A stretch of DNA of 64,000 bases, taken from NCBI RefSeq assembly GCF_003412465.1, contig NZ_QTJV01000017.1:62001-126000 (forward strand), written 5' to 3'. Within the stretch, counting starts at the first letter, position 1. The number at the start of each line of letters is the position of its first letter. The position numbers were made by a program, and so were the translations under genes. Shown here piece after piece: positions 8,530 through 17,300 of the stretch. The notes beneath the pieces are model-generated. The model was given only the letters and a program-made list of their open reading frames with translations, was not told where the DNA came from and made no database searches. Source of the DNA: Chitinophaga silvisoli. Its GTDB lineage: Bacteria > Bacteroidota > Bacteroidia > Chitinophagales > Chitinophagaceae.

Positions 8530-9534
8530 ATGTATCCAATATTGCATGATGAGAACAAGCTGCTTCTGATTGACCGGTTTCTTACGGAGTATGTGCATGC
8601 CGGGCATGTGCCGGCGGAGTATTTGCAACTGGTGATTCCGAATGCGGGATTGTATTTTGAGTCGGACGATGATTTTGACATGTTATCTCAGCATATGCAG
8701 TTGGGTTATTTTTCAGTGTGGTTACATGATATATTTGCGAAGCGGGATATCGTGTTGTGTCCATATACACCTTATCATTTGTGGGCTTTGCATTTTATGT
8801 ATGAGGATACCTTGCGGGCGGAGACGATTAAGATGCCGGAGTTTATGTTGGAGGAGCGGCAGTGTAATTTGTTTAATTTGTATTCGGAGATGCACCGGGT
8901 GCCGATGAAGGCGGGGCAGAAGGTGTTGTCGTTTCATATAAATATAATGCCGGTGAATGTGCCGAAGTTGGTGCAGCAGTATCCGGGATTGTATAATTTG
9001 GCGAATAAGCGCCTGGAGAAGATCAGTGGGGTGATTAATGACAGGCCTTACAGGATAAATGCGGTGTGTAATTATCTTATACAGAGTATTGTGTCGTGTA
9101 AGTATGTGGAGGAGATTGCGCAGTATTATTTGCATAGGTGTTGTGTGGATTTGTTTTTGAATTTTTCATTGCAGGATGCGACACCGCCGCCGACGATACA
9201 GTTGTTTACGCCGATACAGACGGTGATGTTGCATCAGGTGTTTAATTATGTGACGACGAATCCGCATATGAGGCATAGTGTGGCGGAGTTGGCGAATATG
9301 TTTAATATGCCGGGGGTGCAGTTGGCGCAGGGGTTTAGACATCATTTTTGTATTGGGATAACGCCGTTTATTAATATGGTGAGGATGATGCATGTGTATA
9401 ATAGTATTATGCAGAAGTCGTTTTCGTTGGGGATGATAGCGGCGGCTACGGGGTATAGGAATGCGATGGATATGTTGAAGGAGGTGGATGGGTATTATGA
9501 GTGTAATGTGATGTTGTTGAGGAGGGAGCAGTAG
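8530..9534 (+). CDS. AraC-like transcriptional regulator (divergent)
   Basis: The 334-residue protein has an N-terminal sensor-like region of unknown fold (1-220). Its C-terminal part (about 230-334) resembles a degenerate AraC/XylS DNA-binding domain: a first helix-turn-helix near HSVAELANMFNMPGVQLAQGFRH, then TPFINMVRMMHVYNSIM, then a weak second one (SLGMIAAATGYRNAMDMLKEV). The usual GF-x-(S/N)-x-F core is altered to GYRNAMDML. Codon use is unusual: Leu is almost always TTG and Val GTG, giving a very G/T-rich coding strand. The regulatory target is unknown. Confidence 0.6.
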   Translation: MYPILHDENKLLLIDRFLTEYVHAGHVPAEYLQLVIPNAGLYFESDDDFDMLSQHMQLGYFSVWLHDIFAKRDIVLCPYTPYHLWALHFMYEDTLRAETIKMPEFMLEERQCNLFNLYSEMHRVPMKAGQKVLSFHINIMPVNVPKLVQQYPGLYNLANKRLEKISGVINDRPYRINAVCNYLIQSIVSCKYVEEIAQYYLHRCCVDLFLNFSLQDATPPPTIQLFTPIQTVMLHQVFNYVTTNPHMRHSVAELANMFNMPGVQLAQGFRHHFCIGITPFINMVRMMHVYNSIMQKSFSLGMIAAATGYRNAMDMLKEVDGYYECNVMLLRREQ

Positions 9535-9539
9535 GTGGG

Positions 9540-9740
9540 GTGGATTTTTGGGGAAGTTTAAAGAGAGCTGTGGGGTGTTTGGTGGGGGTGAGTGAAGGGT
9601 GTGGGTGAGAGTATGAGGAGAACTATATTGGGTGTAGCGGTGAGGTGAGAGTTGTGGGAGCTGTGTGGTGAGAGTTTGAGGTGAAGCTTTGAAGTGAGAA
9701 TTGTGGGAGCTGGATGGGAGGAGTTATGTAGTGAGGGTGT
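9540..9740 (+). repeat. G-rich degenerate tandem repeat
   Basis: Between the AraC-like and Fic genes the plus strand is a purine/G-rich repeat with recurring GTGAGAGTTGTGGGAGCTG and GTGAGAGTTTGAGGTGAAG-like blocks. It has no coding potential. Many G runs could allow quadruplex structure on the coding strand. Confidence 0.6.
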
Positions 9741-9833
9741 TTTTTGTCTGGGAAGTAGCTTTTTAAGGCTATTACCAGATTTATCACATGATGATTTTTT
9801 GGCTTATCATTTCATTTCCGGTATTTTTAGGAA

Positions 9834-10463
9834 ATGGAAATTCAAGAGATAGAAACCCGGCTTGCCAATGATGCAGCATTTCGTGCCTGGGCAAGTGAGA
9901 TACTTATTAAGTTTGTGTATACCCCTGCTTCTTCTGACGAGACTGATGGATTACATAAAGTCATTACTGATTATAGTTACGCATTAGATATCCTGGATCG
10001 GTATGATCACCGGAGTCTTACAATCGATGGTATTCATCCAACATCTGCCTTTGTAGCGACGTATGATAGTGCGATGCATGCGATAAAGGGGCTACGGGAT
10101 ATGTTTGGAGGGAGTCGGTTATTTGGGAATGAGAAGGATGATTCATTTAAGGGATCGATTGCAAATATTTACCAGTCTTTCGGTGGGAAGGATTTATACC
10201 CGAGTATAGAGGAGAAGGCGGCGCACCTGCTTTATTTTGTAGTAAAGAATCATTCATTTTCGGATGGGAATAAGCGGATTGCGGCCTTTTTGTTTGTGTG
10301 GTTTTTGGAGAGGAATGGGATCTTGTACAGGAAGGATGGAGGGAAGCGGATTGCAGATAATGCGCTGGTGGCGATGACCCTGATGATAGCAGAAAGCAAA
10401 CCGGATGAGAAGGATATTATGGCGCAGGTGGTGGTGAATTTGATTAATGAGGATAATAGGTGA
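9834..10463 (+). CDS. Fic/Doc-fold protein
   Basis: The 209-residue protein carries the Fic active-site motif HSFSDGNKR at 140-148, with catalytic H140, acidic D144, N146 and R148. The second glycine of the canonical FicGNGR form is Lys here (GNKR), as in Doc toxins and RhuM-type virulence proteins. NMP transfer is therefore not guaranteed and phosphotransfer is possible. The N-terminal 110 residues are helical, as in the RhuM C-terminal region. No inhibitory (S/T)xxxE(G/N) helix or adjacent antitoxin was recognised. It stands alone between repeat-filled gaps. Confidence 0.85.
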   Translation: MEIQEIETRLANDAAFRAWASEILIKFVYTPASSDETDGLHKVITDYSYALDILDRYDHRSLTIDGIHPTSAFVATYDSAMHAIKGLRDMFGGSRLFGNEKDDSFKGSIANIYQSFGGKDLYPSIEEKAAHLLYFVVKNHSFSDGNKRIAAFLFVWFLERNGILYRKDGGKRIADNALVAMTLMIAESKPDEKDIMAQVVVNLINEDNR

Positions 10464-11113
10464 TGGGGGGAAATGGCTGGAGGAATGCGTGAATGGGGAT
10501 GAGGGACTAAGTGAATGAGGGAATCAGTGAATGAGAGACTAATTGAATGAGGGAATCAGACTATTGAATGTCTTTCAATTATAATGTCTTTCAATTTAAA
10601 ATGGGTGGCATTATTTTGAAATGGATGACAATGTTGTAATTGGATGGCAATGTTGTAAAATGAATATCCTTATTTTTAAAATGAGAGGCAATATTTAAAA
10701 TAAATGGCATTATTTAAAAATAAAACCTCCCCAGGAATTGTAAAAAAGGTATTTACCAATAAATGAATTAGCCGGGCAAGAATGCCCGGCCATTATGGAT
10801 ATAGACTAAAAAATTCAATCAATTTGCAATGCTAGACTATTGTTCGGAAAATTCGGTTAATGCGGAGTTAATTATCCCATATTTTTTTCCTTTTACTCAC
10901 ATTATTTATTATTCGTAAATTATTGCTGGTCATACAAATCCTTGCTCCTACTCAATCTCCATGCCTGCATGCATGCAAAAATGAATGAAATGAACAGGCC
11001 GCATGATGTATATTTTCCTATATTGCATTTACTATCAGGATCACCTATGCCTGGTACCCTCCAAATAACTATGAATAAAATTTACTATTGTTAACCATTA
11101 GCGCTAACACATT
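10464..11113. other. Repeat-filled intergenic region with a perfect hairpin
   Basis: About 650 bp without a gene. The first 260 bp are degenerate repeats (GAATGAGGGAATCAG blocks, then GGATGNCAATGTTGTAA blocks). At 10771-10790 GCCGGGCA and TGCCCGGC form a perfect 8-bp stem with a 4-nt loop, not followed by a T run. The rest is AT-rich leader for the gene at 11114, including GTTAACCATTAGCGCTAAC just before the start codon. Confidence 0.55.
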
Positions 11114-12319
11114 ATGAAAACTCCCTTGAACCCGCTGAATCAGCTGGTAGAAAGCCTGCAATTCCTTAAACAGCCAGAAGACAACATCACTCCATATGAA
11201 CTGATTGCTTCCATACACCAGGGAACTATTAATGCCATCAGTCATTTGAAAGCAGCACTGGAAACATGCCGGTTAAACGGGCTGCATGAACAGGCCATGC
11301 AACGTTATATTATCATTTGTCAGCAGCGATTATGTGCCGTCATTGGTGAATTGCCTACATCATGGCTGAATACAGAATTGTCATCCTCGCACACAATACA
11401 GGAGAACACGGCCCTGTTGCGCGCGGATATTTGTTTCCAGCTGGATGAATTCCTGGTTTACCTGCGAGACACCTTCCCTGCTTATTTCAATCGGTTGCTA
11501 CCGCTACCTAATATTCACAAAGAGATTATCAGACAGCAATTGCTACCGGGAATTCCACTTATTAAAAGGTGGTTTGAGATTACGGAGGAGGGCTGTCATG
11601 ATCTGCAGGATCTGATCCTGGACTTGTTTGATCAACTGGAACCTGCATCGCCGCATCGGTTGAACGATGCGAAGCTGCAGTTTTTGGTACAACTACATCA
11701 ACATTTATTACGCCTGCTGGAGCAGGAGAATTATAATTTACAGCATCACCAGTTGCAGTATGTGTTGTTTTGTCTGAACTGCAATACCACGGATTTCTAT
11801 CATTATTGTACGACGTGGCTGAACAGGCAGTTACATATAGCGAATTCAGTGGAGGAGCAGATGAAGTTGTTGAAAGATTCGTATACTGATATGCAGCAAT
11901 TGCAAATAAGGTCAGGACAGGCATATAGTCCGGATGCGCCATCGATCAGGGATTTGCTACAGGAGTGGTTGTTTGTGGAAATTAATTACCTGGAGCGGGA
12001 AATGAAGGAGGAGCCGGAATTGTTAATAGCACATGAGAAGATCAGGACAAATATGTCGGTATCGATGATGGCATTGATTGTGAGGTTGCTGCGGGCGATG
12101 GGGCAGTTGTCGCATAAGCATGTGGATGAGGTATTGCGGTTGTTGCCGAGGTATTTTACGGCGAGGAGGAATGAGCCGTTTACGGAGAGTATATTCAGGG
12201 CGAAGTATAAGGAGATAACGAGTAGTACGATGAATAGGATAGCGGGGATTGGCCAGGAGTTGTTGAAGATGATAAAGCCGGAGGAGAGGACAAGCAGGAC
12301 GAGGCGATCGTCTTTGTGA
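11114..12319 (+). CDS. RteC-like protein
   Basis: The 401-residue, almost all-helical protein lacks signal peptide and membrane segments. Its last ~100 residues (EKIRTNMSVSMMALIVRLLR through TARRNEPFTESIFRAKYKEI) follow the pattern of the RteC C-terminal DNA-binding domain. Such proteins are frequent in Bacteroidota, both in conjugative transposons (where RteC controls excision) and as stand-alone regulators. No integrase or transfer gene is nearby, so the stand-alone form is likely. The tail is basic (ERTSRTRRSSL). The assignment is by pattern only. Confidence 0.55.
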   Translation: MKTPLNPLNQLVESLQFLKQPEDNITPYELIASIHQGTINAISHLKAALETCRLNGLHEQAMQRYIIICQQRLCAVIGELPTSWLNTELSSSHTIQENTALLRADICFQLDEFLVYLRDTFPAYFNRLLPLPNIHKEIIRQQLLPGIPLIKRWFEITEEGCHDLQDLILDLFDQLEPASPHRLNDAKLQFLVQLHQHLLRLLEQENYNLQHHQLQYVLFCLNCNTTDFYHYCTTWLNRQLHIANSVEEQMKLLKDSYTDMQQLQIRSGQAYSPDAPSIRDLLQEWLFVEINYLEREMKEEPELLIAHEKIRTNMSVSMMALIVRLLRAMGQLSHKHVDEVLRLLPRYFTARRNEPFTESIFRAKYKEITSSTMNRIAGIGQELLKMIKPEERTSRTRRSSL

Positions 12320-12344
12320 AGGGTGAGGGAGTGGGATTATGGTG

Positions 12345-12905
12345 GGGTGTTATCTATTGGAGAAAGAATTTGAGATGCCGCCGGGGAGGTATTGAAGAAA
12401 AAGTTTGAGATGCCGGCCGGGTATTGGTATCGCCGAAAGAGTTTGAGATACCGACCGGGTATTGGTATTGCCGAAAGAGTCTGAAATGCCGGCGGGTGTT
12501 GGGTATTGCCGATAGAGTCTGAGATGCCGGTTGGGTGTTGGGTATTGCCGAAAGAGTTTGAGATGCCGGACGGGTGTTGGGTATTGCCAATAGAGTCTGA
12601 GATGCCGACCAGGTGTTGGGTATTGCTGAAAGAGTCTGTGATGCCGGCCAGGTGTTGGTATTGCCGAAAGAGTCTGAGATGCCGACCAGGTGTAGGGTAT
12701 TGCTGAAAGAGTCTGTGATGCCGGCCAGGTGTAGGGTATTGCTGAAAGAGTCTGTGATGCCGGCCAGGTGTTGGTATTGCCGAAAGAGTCTGAGATGCCG
12801 GTTGGGTGTTAGGTATTGCTGAACTAGTCTGAGATGCCGGCCGGGTGTTAGGTATTGCTGAACTAGTCTGAGATGCCGGCCGGGTGTTAGGTATTGCCAA
12901 AGCAT
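12345..12905. repeat. GC-rich 36-39-bp tandem array (about 14 units)
   Basis: The unit, plus strand, is close to CCGGGTGTTAGGTATTGCYG followed by AACTAGTCTGAGATGCCGG. Units of 36-39 bp alternate, so reading frames through the array shift. It fills the gap between the convergent genes ending at 12319 and 12955. Long open frames in it encode only repeat peptides such as NTRPASQT and are treated as artefacts. Confidence 0.85.
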
Positions 12906-12915
12906 TTGATTATTG

Positions 12916-12944
12916 AAAAAAAAGCCCCCTCGGTTAGAAGGGGT
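12916..12944 (-). terminator. Rho-independent terminator of the DEAD-box gene
   Basis: On the minus strand a CCCCT...AGGGG stem is followed by eight U residues (plus-strand A run 12916-12923), 11 bp beyond the stop of the helicase gene. Confidence 0.8.
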
Positions 12945-12954
12945 CGAAATATGC

Positions 12955-14205
12955 TTATTTCTTTTTTTTCTTCTTTTTCACTTTATCCATCTCCGCATTG
13001 TGCTGATCCAGCAACAACTGCCAGTTATCATTCGGAATATCCTCAGAAAAACTAATCGTCTCCCGATAATCATTCTTATCAATCTTCATCACTGTAATCT
13101 CCTTCCCTAAATATTTCTGAATCTCCTCCAGCACCGGCTTCTCCTCCTCACTACAAAACGACACAGCCTGTCCTTTCTGCACGCCACGACCGGTACGCCC
13201 TACCCTATGCACATAATTCTCCGGCACATCCGGCAAGTCATAATTTACTACATAATCCACATTAGGAATATCTATCCCTCTCGCATTCACATCGGTAGTT
13301 ACCAACAACTTCACTTTCCCGCTCTTAAAGTCTTCCATTGCCTCCAGTCGGTTCTCCTGTTCCTTACCACCGTGCATCACGAGTGCAGGAATCTCCACTC
13401 TCGCCATAGCGGCCTGTACACGTTCAGCACGTACCTTAGTCCTCACGAACACCAGTATCTTACCTTCCGGGAATTCCTTCACTAATCTCTCCAGGAAGAA
13501 TCGCTTATCATCCATGCTTACAAATGCCACGGCATGTTGTACGTTCTTTGACACCGGGTCTTCAGGGGAGATCTGGATCCTGATCGGATTTGTCACCACG
13601 GAATAAGCCAGGTCTTTGATATCCTTATCGATGGTCGCGGAGAAGAACAGGGTCTGGTGTCTGCGGCCCATATGTTTCAATACATCCCTGATATCACGGA
13701 TAAAACCAAGGTCCAGCATGTGATCGGCTTCATCCAGGATGAGTGTTTCGGTAAAGCTCAGGTCAATAAAGCCCCTGCTGATGAGGTCAAACATTCTACC
13801 TGGGGTGGCGATCAGTACATCTACTCCCTGGGCCAGTTTTTTCAGCTGAGGGCCTTCGTCAACCCCACCGAAGAGGCCTAATATATTCAGTTTGGTATAC
13901 TTGGCGATAGTGACAAAAACTTCGGCGATCTGGATGGCCAGCTCGCGGGTGGGCACCATAACGACACATCTTACCTCGCCTTTATTCTTTTTAGGTAGCC
14001 TGTGCAGCTTTTGTTGCAGCAGGTGCAGGACTGGGATAGCGAAGGCAGCGGTTTTTCCGGTGCCGGTCTGGGCTATCGCCATTACATCGTCCCCCTTCAA
14101 GATGGATGGGATCGCCTTAAATTGGATATCTGTCGGGCGTTTAAATCCCAATTCCTCCAGGCTTCGTTTTATCTCCGGGGAAATACGATACTGTTCAAAT
14201 TTCAT
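12955..14205 (-). CDS. rhlE: DEAD-box ATP-dependent RNA helicase (RhlE-like)
   Basis: The 416-residue protein shows the full DEAD-box set: an upstream F21 and Q motif (PTDIQ, Q28), motif I AQTGTGKT at 45-52, PTRELA at 85-90, TPGR, DEAD at 158-161, SAT at 189-191, then RGIDIPNVDYVVNYD and HRVGRTGR in the second RecA domain. It ends in a lysine tail (VKKKKKKK) that probably adds non-specific RNA binding. RhlE-type helicases remodel ribosomal and mRNA structures in the cytoplasm. The gene is monocistronic, with a strong terminator directly after it. The rhlE symbol reflects subfamily resemblance, not proven orthology. Confidence 0.92.
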   Translation of the reverse strand: MKFEQYRISPEIKRSLEELGFKRPTDIQFKAIPSILKGDDVMAIAQTGTGKTAAFAIPVLHLLQQKLHRLPKKNKGEVRCVVMVPTRELAIQIAEVFVTIAKYTKLNILGLFGGVDEGPQLKKLAQGVDVLIATPGRMFDLISRGFIDLSFTETLILDEADHMLDLGFIRDIRDVLKHMGRRHQTLFFSATIDKDIKDLAYSVVTNPIRIQISPEDPVSKNVQHAVAFVSMDDKRFFLERLVKEFPEGKILVFVRTKVRAERVQAAMARVEIPALVMHGGKEQENRLEAMEDFKSGKVKLLVTTDVNARGIDIPNVDYVVNYDLPDVPENYVHRVGRTGRGVQKGQAVSFCSEEEKPVLEEIQKYLGKEITVMKIDKNDYRETISFSEDIPNDNWQLLLDQHNAEMDKVKKKKKKK

Positions 14206-14498
14206 AGTGCAAAGATATGGGATGTAGGGGGAATGTGTGGGGGGTGGGGGAAAGGGAGGGGAAATTTTGATGTTTGGAGAGTAGATCAGTAAGGCATAAG
14301 AGCTTCTTTGAAAGGAGAAAATGTGGGAGGAAAGGGAAAGGAAATATGGCTTTAGGGAGAGTGGTTTTGAGAGAATAAATGGCTTTTTTTAAAGGGAAAT
14401 TATCAGGATGATTGGGGTAGGTTTTTATTTTTTTAGTTCAGAAGAATGGCTGTAAATTGAATACCAGTAAGGATTTTAAAACAAAAAAAATTTAACTT

Positions 14499-14765
14499 AT
14501 GAATGTCAATTTGCAACAGGAAAAGCAGACAATTTTGGATGCTTTGCATCACACAGAAAGTGGAGTTTGGGCAACGCCACCTGAATTATCCAGGATTTCT
14601 GGGGTCAATTTGGAAAGTGTATTAAGAATTATCTACAATTCTGATGAGTTTTTACAATGTGGGGTAATGAGTGAAGACGGATTGCCTTTATTCACTTCCC
14701 GAAAATTATATAAAGAAAGGACTCCTTTCAGGAGAAGAGTATTAACAAGTTTAAAATACGCATAA
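14499..14765 (+). CDS. Small winged-helix-like protein
   Basis: The 88-residue soluble protein has a helix-turn-helix-like stretch (TPPELSRISGVNLESVLRIIYNS, residues about 26-48) and a basic C-terminus (FRRRVLTSLKYA). The stop overlaps the start of the following membrane gene (TAATG at 14763-14767), so the two are translationally coupled. Codon use is more A/T-rich than in most neighbours, which may mean recent acquisition. The upstream 290 bp is G-rich then A/T-rich without genes. No family is named; a DNA-binding role is inference. Confidence 0.6.
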   Translation: MNVNLQQEKQTILDALHHTESGVWATPPELSRISGVNLESVLRIIYNSDEFLQCGVMSEDGLPLFTSRKLYKERTPFRRRVLTSLKYA

Positions 14766-15073
14766 TGTATAGTATTCCAATTCCAATTGTATGCTGCCTT
14801 TTAGGGGCAATAGCGGTACAAATAGTAAAGTTTATAGATGATTCAAGGTTACCCCCTGACAAAAGGCCTGATTACCTTTCCCCCCTATACTATATCCGAG
14901 GGATACTCGTTCTTTTAGTGGCGGGTATTCTCGGTTATGTATATTCTGAGAGTCAGCCAATCGGCAATAGGATCATTTATTTCCATACGGGAGCATGTGC
15001 GCCCTTAATAATAAGGGCATTCGTAAATACGCTGCCTACCAATATGCTGCCGGAAAGAATCAATATGAAGTGA
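14765..15073 (+). CDS. Small three-helix membrane protein
   Basis: The 102-residue protein has hydrophobic segments at about 4-23, 48-66 and 75-92, separated by a charged cytoplasmic-type loop (DDSRLPPDKRPDYL). Its start ATG overlaps the TAA of the wHTH-like gene, so the two are made together. The pairing of a small possible DNA-binding protein with a small polytopic protein is seen in regulator/sensor pairs and in toxin or defence cassettes. Nothing in the sequence decides between them. The family is not recognised. Confidence 0.6.
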   Translation: MYSIPIPIVCCLLGAIAVQIVKFIDDSRLPPDKRPDYLSPLYYIRGILVLLVAGILGYVYSESQPIGNRIIYFHTGACAPLIIRAFVNTLPTNMLPERINMK

Positions 15074-15142
15074 AAATGAAAGTTTAACCCCTAATAATTT
15101 CCTATAGAATGCCTACCTTGCTTCCAGACAAAACACTTCCCA

Positions 15143-15859
15143 TTGGCAAAAGCAAAGGCAAACACAGACTCCGGCATACCATTACGCTCCCCGCTTTCCC
15201 GGTTCTTCACTAACCTTCATCCGATCAAAAGAATCCTGATTGCCCTGCTTGCCTGCGGCATAGTCTGGTTCTTTATCAAAAACGAATACATCACCACTTT
15301 GCTGAGAACGATGATCCTCTGGGATGTATTTTCCCTGGTGTTCTGTGCCCAATGCGTTTACATTTTTTTCAACCGTACGACTAAAGAGATCCGTGAATAC
15401 GCGAGACAGGAAGATGGCAGCCGACTCATGGTATTTGTACTGATCGTGTTAGCGTGTTTTGCCAGTATGCTGATGGTGCTGTTGCTGATGTTGTCATCAG
15501 AGTCGAAAGAAGCGGGACTGGTGGTATATCTGCCGGTGGCGGTGGCAGGGATATTATTGTCATGGGCGATGGTACATTGTATGTTTGCTATTCATTATGC
15601 ACATATTTATTATGATGACGACGAGGAAGATAATACCAGGCATGTTGGGGGATTGGATTTTCCGGAGGAAAAGAATCCGGATTACCTGGATTTTGCTTAT
15701 TTCTCTTTTGTGATAGGGATGACATTTCAGGTTTCTGATGTGGAGATTAGTAACAGGAAATTGAGGAGGTTGGCTTTATTACATGGGTTGCTGGCCTTTG
15801 GATTGAATACGTTTGTAGTGGCGTTAACGATTAATTTGGTGGCTGGGTTGAGGAACTAG
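15143..15859 (+). CDS. DUF1345 family membrane protein
   Basis: The 238-residue protein has about five membrane segments. It contains the family signature region FAIHYAHIYY, an acidic loop, then GGLDFPEEKNPDYLDFAYFS and FVIGMTFQVSDVEI. It sits in the inner membrane; its function is unknown. No ATG is available in this frame upstream (the nearest in-frame stop is TAA at 15095), so the start is taken as TTG at 15143, which gives an N-terminus of plausible length. The unusual start could mean low expression. Confidence 0.85.
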   Translation: MAKAKANTDSGIPLRSPLSRFFTNLHPIKRILIALLACGIVWFFIKNEYITTLLRTMILWDVFSLVFCAQCVYIFFNRTTKEIREYARQEDGSRLMVFVLIVLACFASMLMVLLLMLSSESKEAGLVVYLPVAVAGILLSWAMVHCMFAIHYAHIYYDDDEEDNTRHVGGLDFPEEKNPDYLDFAYFSFVIGMTFQVSDVEISNRKLRRLALLHGLLAFGLNTFVVALTINLVAGLRN

Positions 15860-15902
15860 TGTATAACAACAACCAAAATATGTTTGGCATAAAAATATTA
15901 TA

Positions 15903-15929
15903 ATAGCTTATGCTTGTCGCATAAGCTAT
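15903..15929. terminator. Bidirectional terminator
   Basis: A perfect 11-bp stem ATAGCTTATGC / GCATAAGCTAT around TTGTC, flanked by A/T runs on both sides. It sits between convergent genes ending at 15859 and 15957. Confidence 0.8.
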
Positions 15930-15956
15930 TTATTTCTACAACCATTTATAATTTCC

Positions 15957-16916
15957 CTATTCCATACTCCAAAACGCCTGCGTTGCCAGCACCTCGGCCC
16001 TTCTCAACATCTTCCTTTCTCTCAATGGCTTTACTATCCCCCAATAGCCCTGCTCAATATACTCCCATCCAAATGCTGCCGTACTAAACACTATCATGAT
16101 CGCCGCAAATAACTGCAATCCCATAAAAACCGAAATCCCTACATGCAATAACACCACACCTACATAAGCATACACCCTCGTCTTTCTCCACCAGATAAAT
16201 ACAGGATAACCGATCTCAATCAATAATGTACTCCAGCAAATCATCTTTGCTAACCAGGGATACCCCGCCAGCCAATGCATATCAAACTTTGCAAACTGCC
16301 CCTGCATGAATGTCTGCCAGATCGCCTCTCCATTCCACCATTGCGTACCCATTGCCTTTTCCAGGCCCGAAGCCAGATAGACGATGCATAAGTGGATCTG
16401 TAATACTCTTATGGACAGCGCATTCCATTCACTCACACTACTCTCATTATTCTTCCATGTAAATGACTCCCCTACCGGCATCAGGATACAATAGAACAAC
16501 GCGATGTGTAAAAACGTCTCTACTCCATACGCCGCCATAAAGCCAGTGTTGATGAACATCAGGTGTAATCCCCAGGCAAGGGTTGCTGCGGCTCTGGTGG
16601 ACATGCCCATTAGCAGGAAGACTAAACAGATCAGGTATACACCCATTAACACATATACCATTGTATCCCCGGATATACCCGTCGCAGTGGCCAAAGGTTG
16701 TAACCAAGATAACTGTGGCATCAGGGGAGATACGATGCCCTTACTAAGCGCCCATGGGATAAGGCCGTTTACGCCATATAACATAACGACATTACCTAGT
16801 AGACAGCATCCCTGCACTAAGCCAATGAATGCAATGGCAATTCTAAAAAATGCTAATGGCTCGCCGGAGCGGGGCGAGAAAAAGAAGCGTTGTAATACAC
16901 CGGAATACCTGTTCAT
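15957..16916 (-). CDS. HTTM domain membrane protein
   Basis: The 319-residue protein has the horizontally transferred transmembrane (HTTM) layout related to vitamin K-dependent gamma-carboxylase. The N-terminal helix pair starts SGEPLAFFRIAIAFIG. Further features are GVNGLIP, LHLMFINTGFMAAYGVETFLH, and the conserved IYLASGLEKAMGTQWWNGEA segment. Bacterial HTTM proteins are inner-membrane proteins of mostly unknown activity. It is downstream of the small anchored gene at 17275-17754 on the same strand, separated by a 47-bp repeat array. Confidence 0.82.
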   Translation of the reverse strand: MNRYSGVLQRFFFSPRSGEPLAFFRIAIAFIGLVQGCCLLGNVVMLYGVNGLIPWALSKGIVSPLMPQLSWLQPLATATGISGDTMVYVLMGVYLICLVFLLMGMSTRAAATLAWGLHLMFINTGFMAAYGVETFLHIALFYCILMPVGESFTWKNNESSVSEWNALSIRVLQIHLCIVYLASGLEKAMGTQWWNGEAIWQTFMQGQFAKFDMHWLAGYPWLAKMICWSTLLIEIGYPVFIWWRKTRVYAYVGVVLLHVGISVFMGLQLFAAIMIVFSTAAFGWEYIEQGYWGIVKPLRERKMLRRAEVLATQAFWSME

Positions 16917-17029
16917 AAAATCTATTTATAGATGAAGGACATCATCCCCGGCGGGGGGTATTAGGATGTGCCCAATCCTCCTACCGGACATGTTTATTTA
17001 TTGAAATTCTATTTTCATCTTTACCCAAA

Positions 17030-17300
17030 TCAGGAATGATCGATTATTAACTATTTTGATTTAGTCTTTAATCAAACCAGACAGATCTGATTATCGACTC
17101 TTCTTTTATTATCTTTTACCAAATCAGACGTATCCAATTATTGACTGCTTAAAATTCACTGTCAAATCAAGCATTTCCAATTATCGACCCTGCTTTTATT
17201 ATATTTTACCGAATCAGACATATCCTATTATTGACGGTTCTTCTATTATCCCCTATCAAATTAGACATTCCCGATTATTGACTATTCTTCTTATAATCTT
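17030..17300. repeat. About 47-bp tandem repeat running into a gene 3' end
   Basis: Five to six degenerate units of the type GATTATCGACTCTTCTTTTA followed by TTATCTTTTACCAAATCAGACGTATCC. The last unit covers the final codons and TAA of the minus gene ending at 17275 (KKNSQ, stop), so the array appears to have grown out of that gene's end. Confidence 0.8.

Noticed and set aside
11114-12319. Conjugative transposon around the RteC-like gene
   Set aside because: No integrase, relaxase or Tra gene is present in the window and no att-like direct repeats were found.
12337-12905. Long minus-strand reading frames of 183-187 codons made of NTRPASQT-type repeats
   Set aside because: They lie wholly within a 36-39-bp tandem array, exist in two frames at once, and unit length changes shift the frame. 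No start context or homology is visible.
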